Part shown: one piece after another, positions 1 to 10,491 of the stretch
Position numbering within the stretch: position 1 is the first letter of the stretch
Layout of the letters: each line of letters starts with the position of its first letter
From: Plectosphaerella cucumerina
Lineage: Eukaryota > Ascomycota > Sordariomycetes > Glomerellales > Plectosphaerellaceae
Direction: 5' to 3'
Assembly (NCBI GenBank): GCA_020746995.1
Contig: JAGPXD010000001.1
Location: forward strand, 7,688,001-7,752,000
DNA length: 64,000 nt
The notes under the pieces: model-generated
What the model was told of the DNA's origin: nothing
The model's input: the letters and a program-made list of their open reading frames with translations, nothing else
Databases searched by the model: none
Program-made: the position numbers and the translations under genes

Positions 1-450
1 CTCAACTGGTGTGATGGAGCGCAGCTTCCATGGAACTGCTGAGGTTGCCGAGACATTGCGGATAACGCTGGTGGTGAGGGTTGAGTATGTTGTCAGCATC
101 ACCTAGGCGGCGCCAGCTCAGGTCAGACCAGCGCAAGACATTCTCGCAGAGCAAGGTTCCCTCATCTCAGAGGCAAACCCTCCACACACATCAAATTCAC
201 GTCCGGGGTCTCCGGAGGCTCTTTGAGCATACCCTTCCTATTGATCATTTGCTCCTCCCGCCTTTAGATCATCGCCAACCTCGCAAATACCGTGGCCTGT
301 TTCCTTTCCTGTCCTTCCATTAACTTACACCTCTCGCCCTGACCTGCGGCCTCAGCATGGCCGTACAACTACTCCCAGCCTCTGCGGTTGCGTTTGCGCC
401 GAGAGCATCCTCCGTCAACGTCGTTCTGGGCTCAAAGGTCGAGCCGTGGT
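1..450 (+). repeat. Arm 1 of an inverted duplication (partner 10,660-11,075)
   Basis: From the first bases to about position 450 this stretch aligns collinearly with the reverse complement of 11,075-10,660. Shared blocks include a GGTGTGATGGAG start, a CAGCATC..CCTAG..CGGCGCCAG block near 96-117, a CAACCTCGCAAATACC block near 277 and the first codons of the open reading frame at 357. Differences are largely C/T and G/A transitions, as expected of old or RIP-affected copies. The partner lies directly after the end of an M16 peptidase fossil, so a further M16 copy may lie just left of this window. That last point is inference. Confidence 0.8.
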
Positions 451-1073
451 TGACTCAGACCCTCAAGCGCATCAACCATGTCAACAGACCTCTCAACAGC
501 GTGCCTCAACATCAGCGGTGCCTGACCGAGACTCTCTCCTCGCCCAACGCCATCTGGACCCTCGCATCGCTCATGCTCCCCAAGGTCCCCGAGTCCGACC
601 TACGGGAAGACGAAAACCCTCTGGTTGACGCCATTTTTGACTACCAGCTTGTCCACCTCGAGGCTTACGTAGTCCATGTCGACATGGTCCTGCGCAACGA
701 GGTCGCCTTCAAGCTGACGCCCGACACCATCAAGTCGCTGATCGAGTACCACAAAGAAAATCACTGTGTCGACGCAAAATCCGAGACGGATCAGCAATGC
801 AAGAAGCTCCACGAGGACTTTAACCAGGCCATCAACAAGTTCGTCTTCCGGACTCACATCACCGCACTTGAGGGTCTTGAGGAGGAAGGCGCCGGCGAGC
901 TGCTCGGCGGCAAGGCCGAGCAGGTCAAAAATAATGTCTTGGGTCTCATGAAGCCCCGGCTGACGCTGCCGCCGAGGGTCGTCGACACCATAAGGCAACC
1001 GGCCCTGCTGCCCCTTCCGCTCGTTCAGGCCACGAGGCCCGCTGTCGTGGGCTCGAATTCGCAAGAATCGTGA
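357..1073 (+). CDS. Hypothetical protein, 238 aa, duplicated N-terminus
   Basis: Single open frame with an ATG start and no recognisable family. The first ~27 residues (MAVQLLPASAVAF, then SSVNVVLGS) match the start of a broken frame at 10,749-10,492 on the other strand, and the similarity extends into the upstream DNA. The middle is rich in charged residues with helix-forming heptads (around residues 85-180) and the C-terminus is proline-rich. It may be a real orphan gene or a preserved fragment of a duplicated unit. The upstream ~350 bases are pyrimidine-rich near the start, like fungal promoters. No function is claimed. Confidence 0.5.
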   Translation: MAVQLLPASAVAFAPRASSVNVVLGSKVEPWLTQTLKRINHVNRPLNSVPQHQRCLTETLSSPNAIWTLASLMLPKVPESDLREDENPLVDAIFDYQLVHLEAYVVHVDMVLRNEVAFKLTPDTIKSLIEYHKENHCVDAKSETDQQCKKLHEDFNQAINKFVFRTHITALEGLEEEGAGELLGGKAEQVKNNVLGLMKPRLTLPPRVVDTIRQPALLPLPLVQATRPAVVGSNSQES

Positions 1074-1729
1074 CCCACAGCCATCTGGTCGAACACGACC
1101 TACATATAGGATCTAGCGACGGCTGACTACGACCAGCCCTTATAATGCCCCGTCGGCTTCTGCTAACGCTCACCGGTGATCCTCACCCTGCCCCTGCCCA
1201 GCATGTTCGCTCCACAATGCGGCATCGACATGGGCTAAACATCGACATGGGCTAAACGATGGGTGAAAGTTCGGCGGGCTCGTGCTCTCACCCTCCAAGC
1301 TGATACCTCGCAGTTGTCTTTGGGTTCTTCGACTTGACATACTGGCTGTCTCTAAGAGGCTGCAGCCCAAGGCTAAATCTTACAAGTGCAACGTCGAGAC
1401 TCCGTTGAGCGGAACCTGGAGCGCGCCGGATGCGGTGGAAGGCAGGGGACTAGTTCTTGGGTTCTTCGAAGAGTGCTGCTTTCAGTGGGCAGCATTGCAC
1501 GGGATAGACGGAAGAGACATGCGAGGGCGGAGAGCTTGACGAAAGGAGGAACATCACATCAACTACATGGAGAATATGCCCACAAGAAAGTTATTGATTA
1601 CTAAACAAGGCTGGCTCGCCTTCCACCGTCGTTCTGGCAGACTCCTCCATCACCGCGGGCAGCTGCCTGCTCCTGCTGTAACAACGATCTCGCGGCAGAC
1701 GAATTATGGTACTTAACCGCTTCCCTTAG
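1074..1729. other. Interval without a recognised gene
   Basis: Only short overlapping frames are present and none shows family features. A 17-base unit (CATCGACATGGGCTAAA) occurs twice in tandem at about 1,224-1,257. The rest looks like intergenic or decayed sequence. Confidence 0.5.
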
Positions 1730-3440
1730 CCTTCTGGATCGAATGCGACTTCCGAACCGAGCCGGCTAGAACGTTGGGTGCCGGTGGACGGCCGAAATGG
1801 TCTGTAGCGGAGCGGCGGGAGCAGCGCGCGAGATCGCGCCAGGACTGTCTCGTTCCACCGGCGCCAGCATTCCTCGGCTGGCAGGCTGCCTCTCCGGGCC
1901 TCGAGGCCGTGGAACTCTTCAGAGAGCTCGGCCACGCTCCGCATCGCCTCGCTTAGGCGCTTCGTGGGGTAGAGGGACAGCATGAGCTGCATTGGTCCGA
2001 TGCTGCCGCTGGAAGGGTGCCGGTCAGGATCACGAAGAAGGAAGGGGCGTCCGCGCCCCGGCTTCCTTCAGCACGTCGACAGCACACAGGTCCTTGACTG
2101 TGCGGAGCGGAACATGTGCGCCTCGTCAACGACCATTAGGGAGCCCTGCAGCACGAGCCGGAGCGGGACGAAGAACTTGGTGACTATCGTTATTCCTGCG
2201 CCTCGTGAACTGGAGGTCGGACCGCAATATGGCCTGGTCGAGCTTGGATTGGTTGGAGGCCCGGATTGCCCGGAGAGGAAGAAAGTAGAGAGGCGGGTGG
2301 CTGACAGGGGCTTCTGCTTCGCGATGCTGTAGACGGGCCACCTTCGCTGCTTCGCAAGCTCCTGGAGCACTCCCGGGGTATCCTCTGGCTTTACGGCGCC
2401 GCCCGTGTTGACCGTCTTCCACCCCTTGCCATTCGGATATGGACGCTCGCCTGCGTGTGATCGGCATCCGGGGAGGCCGTCACGGCGGCCCGGGGGCTAC
2501 CCAACGCCAATGCGTCGACGACCCCTCGATGTCGACGACCTAAATGAAACGCGTAGGCAGAATCCGGCTGCTGTCGTCCTCCGACATCATAACCTTGTTC
2601 TCAAAAGTATGTCTCTGTCGCGTCTAGGTTAGTCCTGCGAAGAGAGCGGACCTGGAAGACTAAGGCTGAAGGATGCGCGACCCAGGGGCGAGCGCTTGGT
2701 CAGGGAGTCTGCGGAGCAGAACCACTCGAGGCCAAAGGTTACCGACACGAAGCGCGGCTGGCCCGCGTCCCGCGCGTGAAGGTGGGTATGGGCATGGGCG
2801 TCCTCCATCCACATGACCGAGTGCTGTCTTGTTCATCCCATCGCGTGGGCGGCGATGGCACCAGTTGTCTTGCCGCCGCCCTCCAGCTAGTCGCTCATCA
2901 TCTTGTACGCGTCGAAGGCCTGCTGCGGCCTCACGCATGGCTGGTGCCCACGACGCCGACCCTGTCGTCATCGGGTGGCTTGTGTCCGAAGAAGTGGCAG
3001 GGTTGCTCCCAGAGGTTGGCGTCGTCCTGAATGCGTCAAGCTCTTCCGCGTCCTCATCGCCGGACAATTGGGTGAGATCAATGGTGGGTGGGCTGCTGAG
3101 GTTGATGGGCTCGCTGATGCCGGTTGCGAACCGTTGCGGAGTTGGTGAGTGTTGATCGCCCCATGCACCTCTTAACAACATCCCCTTCGAATACAAGTCT
3201 CGATTGCCCAGTCGACATGAACAATGTCCTACACTTTCGACGCGGCCGAAGTCATGACCCGACATTGTGCCCAGCGCCTCGCAGGGTCCACCAGAGGCCA
3301 TCGGCAAGCACAATGTTGAATGAGAAGGCAAGGTCGGCGACGAGGCCGTGGCGGCCTTGCAGCCAGCCATGGCCGCCACCACACAGCAGTGGGCCGAGGT
3401 AGCTGACACATGGAAGAGATTCGCCGCAGGTAGTGCGTCC
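1730..3440 (-). pseudogene. SNF2-family helicase/ATPase fossil, copy 1
   Basis: Reading the minus strand, frames interrupted by stops and shifts carry SNF2-like pieces in order. First comes an acidic linker (IDLTQLSGDEDAEELDAF), then a decayed helicase start (AYK..SDWLEGG..TTGAIAAH..MG), then AIRPAVMWMEDAHAH-like sequence around 2,800. Further down, the Walker B/DEAH segment reads VVDEAHMFRSAQS near 2,110-2,150. A paralogous fossil at 51.7-52.7 kb shares the acidic linker and the same degenerate GKT region. In functional SNF2 proteins the GKT and DEAH boxes bind and hydrolyse ATP for chromatin remodelling. Here the GKT is destroyed and the frame is broken, so it is a pseudogene. Confidence 0.65.
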
Positions 3441-3479
3441 AATGCCTTGTAAGCGACTTCAGGTAGGTGCCTGAAATCA

Positions 3480-4030
3480 TCTCGACGGGTTTTGCAAAGA
3501 CCTTTGGAAGTCGTACCACAACTGGCAATGATTCGTCTGTGTCAGAGCATCGACAACTCTGCATGCCGCCTCGTTCTCAGCCTTTGTCGGTGCTGCGGGG
3601 GTCTTGGGACGCCGGGCGCCGGGTGCCGGGGCTCTTGAGACCGGAGAATGTTGTGGGGGCATAGCGGTTGTCGTCGTGACGGCGGCGGCGCGAGCAAGGT
3701 CGGCGCGGAGCGTAGGCTGCGCACGTCGCGCTCCACGAAAACAGCGGTGTCGTAGCGGGAGCGCTTTGAGACACCCAGCGGACCGGCGCCGCAGAACTGC
3801 GTGCTTGGAGACAAGGCGGCGGTGGCGGTCATGGAGGTGCGGGACATGAGGAAGTGTCGGGGCTTGGAGCGTTCAACGGCGCGTCGGAGGAGTGTGTCGG
3901 GGCGGCATGGCTGGGAGTCGGGTGCTGCCTCTTGGGTTCGGCGGTGCGGATGACGGGCCCTTTGGGGGTGCAGCGCTGGTAGGCAAAGACTGCGCCCATA
4001 CGGTGCTTCGATATGGGGTCGTCATCTCGA
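3480..4030 (-). repeat. Dispersed gene-fragment repeat, copy 1 (partner 59,945-60,340)
   Basis: On the minus strand this segment reads like the plus-strand sequence at 59,945-60,340. Shared runs include GGCGCAGTCTTT, CCCGTCATCCGCACCGCC, ACCGCCGCCTTGTCTCCAAG and CCCCCGCAGCACCGAC. Both copies can encode a peptide starting S-x-TSMTATAALSPSTQ or S-x-ASMAVTAALSPSTQ followed by KRSRYDTA or KRSRYGTT. Each is shifted or truncated differently. The family is not recognised. It is best read as a duplicated fragment of an unknown gene or a non-autonomous element. Confidence 0.7.
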
Positions 4031-4504
4031 TTCTGGGGTGGGTCAGAGTTAGCCAGGCCAGGCCAAGGAGACACGTCGCCGTAGGACCAAAGTAAGCATA
4101 CGCAAGTCGGCGGGCGCGTCGCCCTCGTTATCGCAGCGGCGGTTGTGCTGCGTGATGTAGATATACCGCAGTACGGTCGACATACCGACTGAGGTAGATG
4201 CAAGGAGGTGGTGCTATGGTGCGGATGCTGGGAGTACAGCTGTGGCGGACGAAGTGTTGTCGTGTGATGGAGAAGAGGTAGATGGTGTCTGCCTGGATGC
4301 TGCTTGCGTTGGTGACATTCGTCGCACCTCTGGGGAAGTGGGGCGGAAATGAAGATTGGTAGATTATGTAATCGGATCGAACGACGTCGATGGAGGCATT
4401 TGACCACAATCTTGTCACTCGCAACCACCGCCAAAGAGGTTTCGCTGAAGTATAGATGAAAGGTGCGTTCCATTCAACGTCACACCGCACCCTGAGAATT
4501 AAAT

Positions 4505-5680
4505 GTGTTGACACCCGCCTCTGCCGCTGTCCTGCCCACCGAGAGGCCGTGGAACGCCCCGTCGGACGCTTCACTGACGACCTCAACATCCCTGGATAAG
4601 CGCTGTCACCGCGTCGTACGGCTGCCGAATCAATTGGTGGCCCTGCTCGTCCACGACCCGAACACGGACAAGGTCGGCGCCGCCCTGGACTGAGATCTCG
4701 GGGTTTTCAGCGACGAGGACGACATGCCCGACATGGCGCATGCAGTGGAAGATGTGAGGCTAGCCTTCCTGTCCAGCCCGGAACTTTCCGCTGACCACCA
4801 TCCCCTCTGAACAGCTCCACTTCATGCAGCCGCGACTTATCACTCTACAGGTTCTCCTTGTTCTTGGAATCGACGGCACGGAGCTCGCAGTCCAGCGTGA
4901 GGGAGAGTAATAGAGCTCTATGAAGAACTGGGCAAAGAAGTCCACGGCGCCCTTGAGGGCGGACAGGTTCTCGCCCGTGGCTCCTTACCGCTTGCACGGC
5001 AGACGGACACCTCGAAGAATTATTTGGTCAAGGTCCGGCCTGTATAGGCATTGGAGCTGGACCGAATGAGCGGCGACGTATTTTCTGTACTCGTTCTCTA
5101 CAGTGCACTTCTTTGTTGCCATCAGCTGAATAAATCCCTCTTCAGCCCGAAGCCAGTTCCCCATCGACGACTTCGAGGTGCTCAAGGCGCAGCCCGAATG
5201 CAAGGGCCTTAATGTGCGCGATAAGTTCGTAGAAATTCACGCCAAGCACCGCTCGACGAACCGCATGAAGCCGGCCATCTTAGGCCGGGAATCGCCGAAC
5301 TTCCTCAAGAAATGGGTGGCCGACTTCTGCCGGACAAGTACCTCGCCGAGAACCTGTGGGAGGACGAGGGCTCTTTTGGGAGAGCGAGCTCGGGGTCCAG
5401 ATTTTCGCCAAGCCCGTCATGGACTCGCGCGAAGTGAACCTCTGCTTCCCCCATCGTAAACGAGAAGAAGCTGTTCGAATCCCAGCCGAGCAAATATTTC
5501 AGCCATCTCATCGACAACGAGAGTCCAGGCAGCGTGCTAGCGCAGACGCCGTGTGCACTGGAACTGGCGGTATCTTCTCCTGCGAGGTCATCAAGAACTA
5601 CCGGGAAATCGCAAGATCTTCTGCCAGTACGTCTCGATGTTGCGGGGGACACCTTCACTGGAGTGGATCTTTCATATAGA
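4505..5680 (+). pseudogene. M16 (insulinase-like) metallopeptidase fossil with internal inversion
   Basis: The plus strand shows insulysin-type sequence: RLPNQLVALLVHDPNTDK, then a stop, then FSDEDDMPDMAHAVED. After 5,123 it resumes with FEVLKAQPE, LNVRDKFVEIHAKH and LGVQIFAKPVMDSRE. The M16 zinc motif HxxEH reads HAVED here, so the second histidine is lost. Frame changes and stops are frequent and homology ends near 5,675 (FQYVSMLRGTP..EWIF). The middle part (about 4,827-5,122) is inverted in place. Intact relatives are cytosolic or peroxisomal zinc peptidases of ~1,000 residues; this copy covers only the N-terminal part. Two other copies lie at 11.1-12.7 and 14.3 kb. Confidence 0.85.
4827..5122. 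other. In-place ~296 bp inversion inside the M16 fossil
   Basis: Within the plus-strand M16 fossil, these bases carry the expected next part of the gene on the minus strand. Reading down from 5,122 gives ATKKCTVENEYRKY, then LKGAVDFFAQFFIEL, then AVDSKNKENL-like sequence. The left junction follows LHFM-coding sequence and the right junction resumes at QLNKSLFSP. No expected segment is missing. Both junctions sit at short CAGC-containing sequence (ATGCAGC and ATCAGCTG). This supports a simple inversion rather than an independent insertion. Confidence 0.75.
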
Positions 5681-6501
5681 AGGATAACAGCTCTTGTTCG
5701 CATCGAGTGATCAGCTCTTTGAGGCGAGGCGCGTAGGCTGGGCAGCGGGGCGAAACTGGTTTATATACTGTTGTCAATAGAAGCCGTGCGAGAAAGAGGA
5801 AGACGGCGGAGCTCGAGCGCGGGTAATACATGTCTTTGTGGTGGAGCTTCTCCCTGGGGAAGGTGCCCAGGACGCGACGGTTGCGACGGTTGATGGTTAT
5901 ACGTGTGGTTGTGGCATCGCACCAGGCTGCGCGGTGAAGCAGGGACTTCGTGAGCTGATTGCCGTAGACAAACCTCCACGAGGTCGGTTTGGGGTTGGCG
6001 TCTTCGGCTGGCTTGGGGTCGGTGTCGTCGACGGGTGCGTCTGCAGCGGGTTCTTCATCGTCATTGATGACGATGCGTCTGCTGTTAGACATCTTGGTAC
6101 GGTGTTGGATACTCCTGGCAACGGAGCCGAATGGGACGAGATTCCCGGCGGCGACGATTGGGCCTGGGAAGCGCGAGGGGACCATCCAAAATGAACCCTC
6201 GGTCATACGGCCTGCCTCGTTGATGATGGTAACCTTTGAGGCTTTCGTCCTCGCGGGGACCCTCGTCTCTGACCTTGGCGGACATGAGCGAGGCCGCGTC
6301 GGCGCGAGACGGGTGGACGTGAGCAATCATGCCGCTGTCGATGCGAGCTTCCAGCTTGGGGACGACGTCACGGCACAAGGCGCAACTTGGGGTACAGCAG
6401 AACACCGTGCGGTGCTCGATGACGGTATTGCGCGTCTCCGTGTCGTCGTAATGGCCTGCACTCTTCTTCCCCCCGGCACTAGGTGAGAAGCTGTGCATCA
6501 T
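5655..6501 (-). CDS. Hypothetical protein, ~268 aa, two exons
   Basis: Proposed exons are 6,501-6,274 and 6,233-5,655, separated by a 40-base intron (GTCAGA..CTCAAAG). Splicing joins SLMSAK to VTIINEAGRMTEG in frame and gives one continuous frame to the stop. The protein has a CCTPSCALC cysteine cluster near its start, an acidic proline-rich stretch (NDDEEPAADAPVDDTDPKP) and a basic, hydrophobic C-terminal part (FLFLARLLLTTVYKP). No family was recognised. The intron is at the short end for fungi. The 3' end overlaps the M16 fossil on the opposite strand by a few bases. Existence is moderately supported, function unknown. Confidence 0.4.
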
Positions 6502-6819
6502 GCTTTGTGATTCGTCCGGCGGTCTGGTCCTACTCAGCCCGCCCACGGCTTCGCATGGGCACCGAGCGTCGCTGACTAAGCGACCATGACCGAGTAGGGA
6601 TTCAAGTTACATCAAGTCAATCTCAACATTCTCCACACGTCACCATCTCCACCACTCACTCTCTCCTACTTCCAGAGGTAGCCACAGACAGCCTCTTCCC
6701 ACCGAAGGAGGCCTTGAAGGTTTCAATCGTCTTCTGAGTGCGCCGATCTTACTCATTGACTCTCCATATCCTACCCACCCGCGCCTGCTCGAAACTTCCC
6801 TCTCAACCTCGTCCGAGTA

Positions 6820-7311
6820 ATGTACAACACGATGCATCGAGTCCCTTTGAGGGTGTTCGTCACCGTCAAAGTAGCGAGCGACCACTACCCCGGGGCCTGG
6901 GCGGCTCCAGAAAACATCGTTCGGCCTGCACTGGCTGCTTTACCTCCCGAAGCCGGCGTCAACGAAGCTGAAGCCCCGTTAGCACGGGTGATCGCAGTTG
7001 CGAGGACCGATTCAAAGACGCGAATAGTTTTCGATGTTTTCCACGACAACTACAATCCTGAGACGGGACATTTGAAGAGCGAGGGGAACCTGCCTGTTTG
7101 GGTGGTAACGCTGAGTAAGAAAAACAACAAGGACGTCGTCAGCGTATTTGCAGCAAACGACACAACACAACACCTGGTCAACCAAGAGGTACGGAGGGCT
7201 CACGGCTCTAACGCCCGAAATGCTCTGCCGCCGTTTCGGGAGGATTTCGCCAACGGTAACACGCCTATCCACATAAACCCACGTTGTCTGGATGGGATTT
7301 CCGACCAATAA
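6820..7311 (+). CDS. Hypothetical protein, 163 aa
   Basis: Open frame from an ATG after a pyrimidine-rich leader (TCTCAACATTCTCCACACGTCACC..). The composition is protein-like: VTVKVASDHYPGAW, RIVFDVFHDNYNPETG and VWVVTLSKKNNKDVVSVF suggest alternating beta strands. No signal peptide, membrane segment or known domain is visible. It is isolated between M16-related sequence and a repeat-rich interval. Likely an orphan single-exon gene. Confidence 0.5.
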   Translation: MYNTMHRVPLRVFVTVKVASDHYPGAWAAPENIVRPALAALPPEAGVNEAEAPLARVIAVARTDSKTRIVFDVFHDNYNPETGHLKSEGNLPVWVVTLSKKNNKDVVSVFAANDTTQHLVNQEVRRAHGSNARNALPPFREDFANGNTPIHINPRCLDGISDQ

Positions 7312-8626
7312 GGGAGGAGAATTATCGTGCGCACAAATCTTGTAGTTACTCTTCATCTGAAAGCAACGCCTTTCCTTCTTCAATCTGAAACTGGGCTTGG
7401 ATATAAGCAATCCTGACAAGTCTGAGTCTGAGTCTCCACTGTTGACCCAGCCGCGTAAGCCGCATGGCCTCCCACATCGCACGTAGCAATCGACCAAGAA
7501 TAACCCTGTCGGCCACACCGACCAGAGCAGTCGAATCTAACGTAATGACACATGACTGCGATTCTCAAGTTAGTCGATGAGGTTTCCGACTTTTCCCCAC
7601 ACGAACCTCGACTGTGGTTGTTGACAGGTTTTTCGGAATATCTGTGGCGATGTGGGTGGTGATGGAATCAATGGAACCAACTTGGACAGCGCGACGATGG
7701 AGGCGCCTCAGCGTCTGGACCGTATGGATGGGTGCAAGTTGGAGTAAGCTCAGGTGAAGTTTGGCAGTGTTCATCCGCGGGGGACGTCGCGTATTTATAG
7801 ATGCATGGCCATCGACCAACATCCATAGGGATACGGTGCGCCACTGCGCCCGCGCCAACGTCCGGCGGCGCATGGCACGCGGATGGTGCTCATCTTTCTT
7901 TTGACGTTCAGGTGGTCGGTACGCGAAGGTGTGGTCCCGCTTGCATGCAGCCCCTGGTGGAGCCGTGGCGTCGCGGCGACCTCCCGCGCGCGACTGGCCT
8001 GACACACGGCCCGCGCTGCGTCGACTCTGCTGTGGAACTACAATACAATTTGACGCGTCCATGACGCGCGGTCTCGGAACAACAGTGTCGAGACAACAGC
8101 ACAAACGTGCAAGACCCGCCAGCACAAGCAGAGCCCGTAATGCCCCATGCCCGAACAGGAAGCACCAAGAGGTGCCCAACCAGCAGGACGTGAGTTGCCT
8201 TCTTTGACAGGTTGGGCACGAGCGCTCCGCCCAGTCATGCATCGCTGGGTATGGCGCGACGCACCGAACTTCTCAAGCAGCTCCAAACCGAAGCCCACCC
8301 ATATTTCACTGATACTTCTCCGCCAAGGTTAAAATGACTAATGAACACCCGCCACCGGCTGTGCGAACCCAGATTCCTCCACTTTGCGGGTTCTGCCTCT
8401 GGGGACGACCTGGCATCGTGGCTTCCTCCACAGCCTCTGTGAGTGACAAGTAAAATGCAGGGTACGGTAATGAAGGGAGAACCGGAATTGACATCATAGT
8501 GGGCTGTACTGTAACGACCGAAGCTGTATCGTCTTAGACGACTTGAACACTGAACGACCTGTTGTTTGACCTGTCTCTTGTTGTTTCCCCAATTGAAGTG
8601 GGGGTGGAAGCGCGTTAGCTCCCGTC
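7312..8626. other. Interval without a recognised gene, contains repeat relics
   Basis: No convincing gene. The minus strand of about 7,800-8,210 contains sequence related to 37,690-37,860. The shared core, around 8,060-8,125, carries a TTGCAC..TTGTGCTG..GTCTCGACACTG block. Long frames here on both strands overlap each other and look like GC-rich chance frames. Confidence 0.5.
7800..8210 (-). repeat. Dispersed repeat family beta, minus-strand relic
   Basis: The reverse complement shares the block CTTGCA(a/c)..TTGTGCTG(c/t)(c/t)GTCTCGACACTG with the plus strand near 37,725-37,765, with similar flanks on both sides. The differences at the bracketed positions are mostly C/T. The element type is not identifiable. 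Confidence 0.4.
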
Positions 8627-9208
8627 ATGGTGGAGCCCGTAGGGGCGGAGATCGCGGGGGGCGGCACGGGTGGTGAGACGACACCAAGGTGCGCGACGGT
8701 AAAGACGAGGAGCAGGCCCTCCTGGATCTCTCTGCCTGGCAACCAGAGTCTGCGGCCGGGCCCAAGCTCGCTGTGGCGGCGGCCGCTCGCGGTTCAAGCT
8801 ACGTCGCCGAAAGTCTCGCGGCCGGCCGGACGAAACGCTTCACGTTCGCAGCAGACCGCGGAGCTGAGCCGGGCCGAGTGCGAGGCCGCCTCCGCGAGAA
8901 GAGAGAACGACGGCCTTCGGCTGCAAGCCAACCTGCTGCGGGACCAGAACGAACACCTCTATGCCCAGCTGTCGCGTGCGCAGGCCGCGACAAATCGACT
9001 GATTGGGAAGATCGGCGATGCCGTGGACGAGTACGGGCGTCTAAGCACGGAGGGACCGGAGGACACCCGGGGGGAGGCCGTCTGGTCTGCCCCGGGGGCC
9101 GAGCGCCACGGGCATGGGACGCTCATTGCCGTCCACGGTGCCTTCGACCACGACAGCCGCGGCAGCTCTTCCGGCAGTATGTATTCCAGCAGCGTGTATT
9201 CTGAATAG
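8627..9208 (+). CDS. Hypothetical coiled-coil protein, 193 aa
   Basis: ATG-started single frame. Residues ~75-140 form a plausible coiled coil (AELSRAECEAASARRENDG, then LRDQNE..LYAQLSRAQAATN). The C-terminus is serine-rich and ends in a repetitive SSSGSMYSSSVYSE tail. The N-terminal third is glycine- and arginine-rich and low in complexity. No catalytic domain is seen. The coil recalls the leucine-zipper part of bZIP proteins, but the basic region is absent, so that identity is not claimed. Confidence 0.45.
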   Translation: MVEPVGAEIAGGGTGGETTPRCATVKTRSRPSWISLPGNQSLRPGPSSLWRRPLAVQATSPKVSRPAGRNASRSQQTAELSRAECEAASARRENDGLRLQANLLRDQNEHLYAQLSRAQAATNRLIGKIGDAVDEYGRLSTEGPEDTRGEAVWSAPGAERHGHGTLIAVHGAFDHDSRGSSSGSMYSSSVYSE

Positions 9209-9434
9209 GCGCCGCGCGACGCCAGCCTTCGGTTCCAACAGCGGCATCGCGCAGACGCCCGGGGCGGGAATGCAGGCCCGCTGTCCCCTTCTACTACGCA
9301 TAGAAGCAGGATGCATCTTGACTCCAGGTTTACTATATCATGTGCCCGTCGCCGCCGTGCTGGTCGCTAGGTGCATCGAAACCCCCAATACAGACAATCA
9401 TCTATCTCACCACAACGACCTTGAATCTGGCACA

Positions 9435-9770
9435 ATGGGCCTGGGCAAGCTCACTCTTTTGCTTGGCGCGGTGTATGCCGCAAAAAAGTTGTTAGGGCAC
9501 CCCTGAAGCCGCTTCATCGACACCAGACCGTACGCTAACTTAAACATCCCGCCCAGTCTGCAGGAGCGGGAACTCCTCCTCAGACATCTCGACCGCACGA
9601 CCGAGCCCTGGGTCGACGACAACCACGACAGTTACGGATCGCGGCGCAGGAGTCGCAGCGCCTACACACCCCCGAGGGGGTCGCGGCGCCGCTCGAGGAA
9701 CTGCGATGACCGGGGGTCCTTCAGAAAGGCGGGGACGTTGCCGCCACTACATTGTAGCACCTGCGAGTAG
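9435..9770 (+). CDS. Small SR-rich protein, 89 aa, two exons
   Basis: Exons 9,435-9,490 and 9,557-9,770 join in frame across an intron starting GTTAGG. A GCTAAC branch site lies before the CCCAG acceptor. The protein starts with a short hydrophobic helix (MGLGKLTLLLGAVYAAKK), followed by QERELLLRHLDRTTEP and an arginine/serine-rich segment (GSRRRSRSAY, RGSRRRSRNC). It is small and unrecognised. The intact splice signals and clean joined frame argue that it is real. Confidence 0.5.
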
Positions 9771-10491
9771 CATTCTACGAGCTGGCTGAATACATTCGAT
9801 GTTGTCCCGCGCGTCCTCCGAGCTTGTGTGAGGTGGCGATGATGCCTGCAGGGGCATTTATGTGAGCTCGGTTGCGGACGCAGAACTGTCATCTACAAGA
9901 AGCTCCTTCGATAAGAGCTTTGCCAGAAAGTCAGCAGCCTCTCTCAACCGTCTCCCCCAGCTCCACCACGCCGTCTCCAGCGACCGCCAGCGCTATATCG
10001 ATCAACCGGGCACGTCCAAGTCTTCTGCAAGAACTCGACCCCGCTCGTGCTGAAATTAGAATCTGCAAGTGATACGAACCCGATGAAGCCCTGCAACACA
10101 TTGGCTCCGGTTGATAGCGCTCAGGGAAGAATGACTCAGAAGAAGTGAGAAGGATTCCATTCTATCAAACAAACGACTTCATCCGAATCCGTTTAAAGGC
10201 AGTTGCTTGGAGTAGGCGACTGTGGTAGTATCTAAAGAACGACAAGCGTACAGCGACTTATGACCACAGCTTAAGCGGCACGAGTGCCGCGCAATGTTTC
10301 ATGGTATTATGACGCGTATACAACGCACCTATCACGTTACCTGACGAAAAATGCAGAAAATATATTGCTCATCATCTAGCAACTGTATTCTGCTTCCCGT
10401 CACGCCACGGACAGGCTTTTCTCCAGACGCGGTCTTCACGCAGCTGCGCACTTCGGTCTCTTTTCTCGCTGCTGAGGAACCAGCAGCCTTT
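9771..10491. other. Interval without a recognised gene
   Basis: Only short frames. The second half (about 10,070-10,330) is more AT-rich than its neighbours and contains no repeat or RNA gene that could be recognised. Confidence 0.5.
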
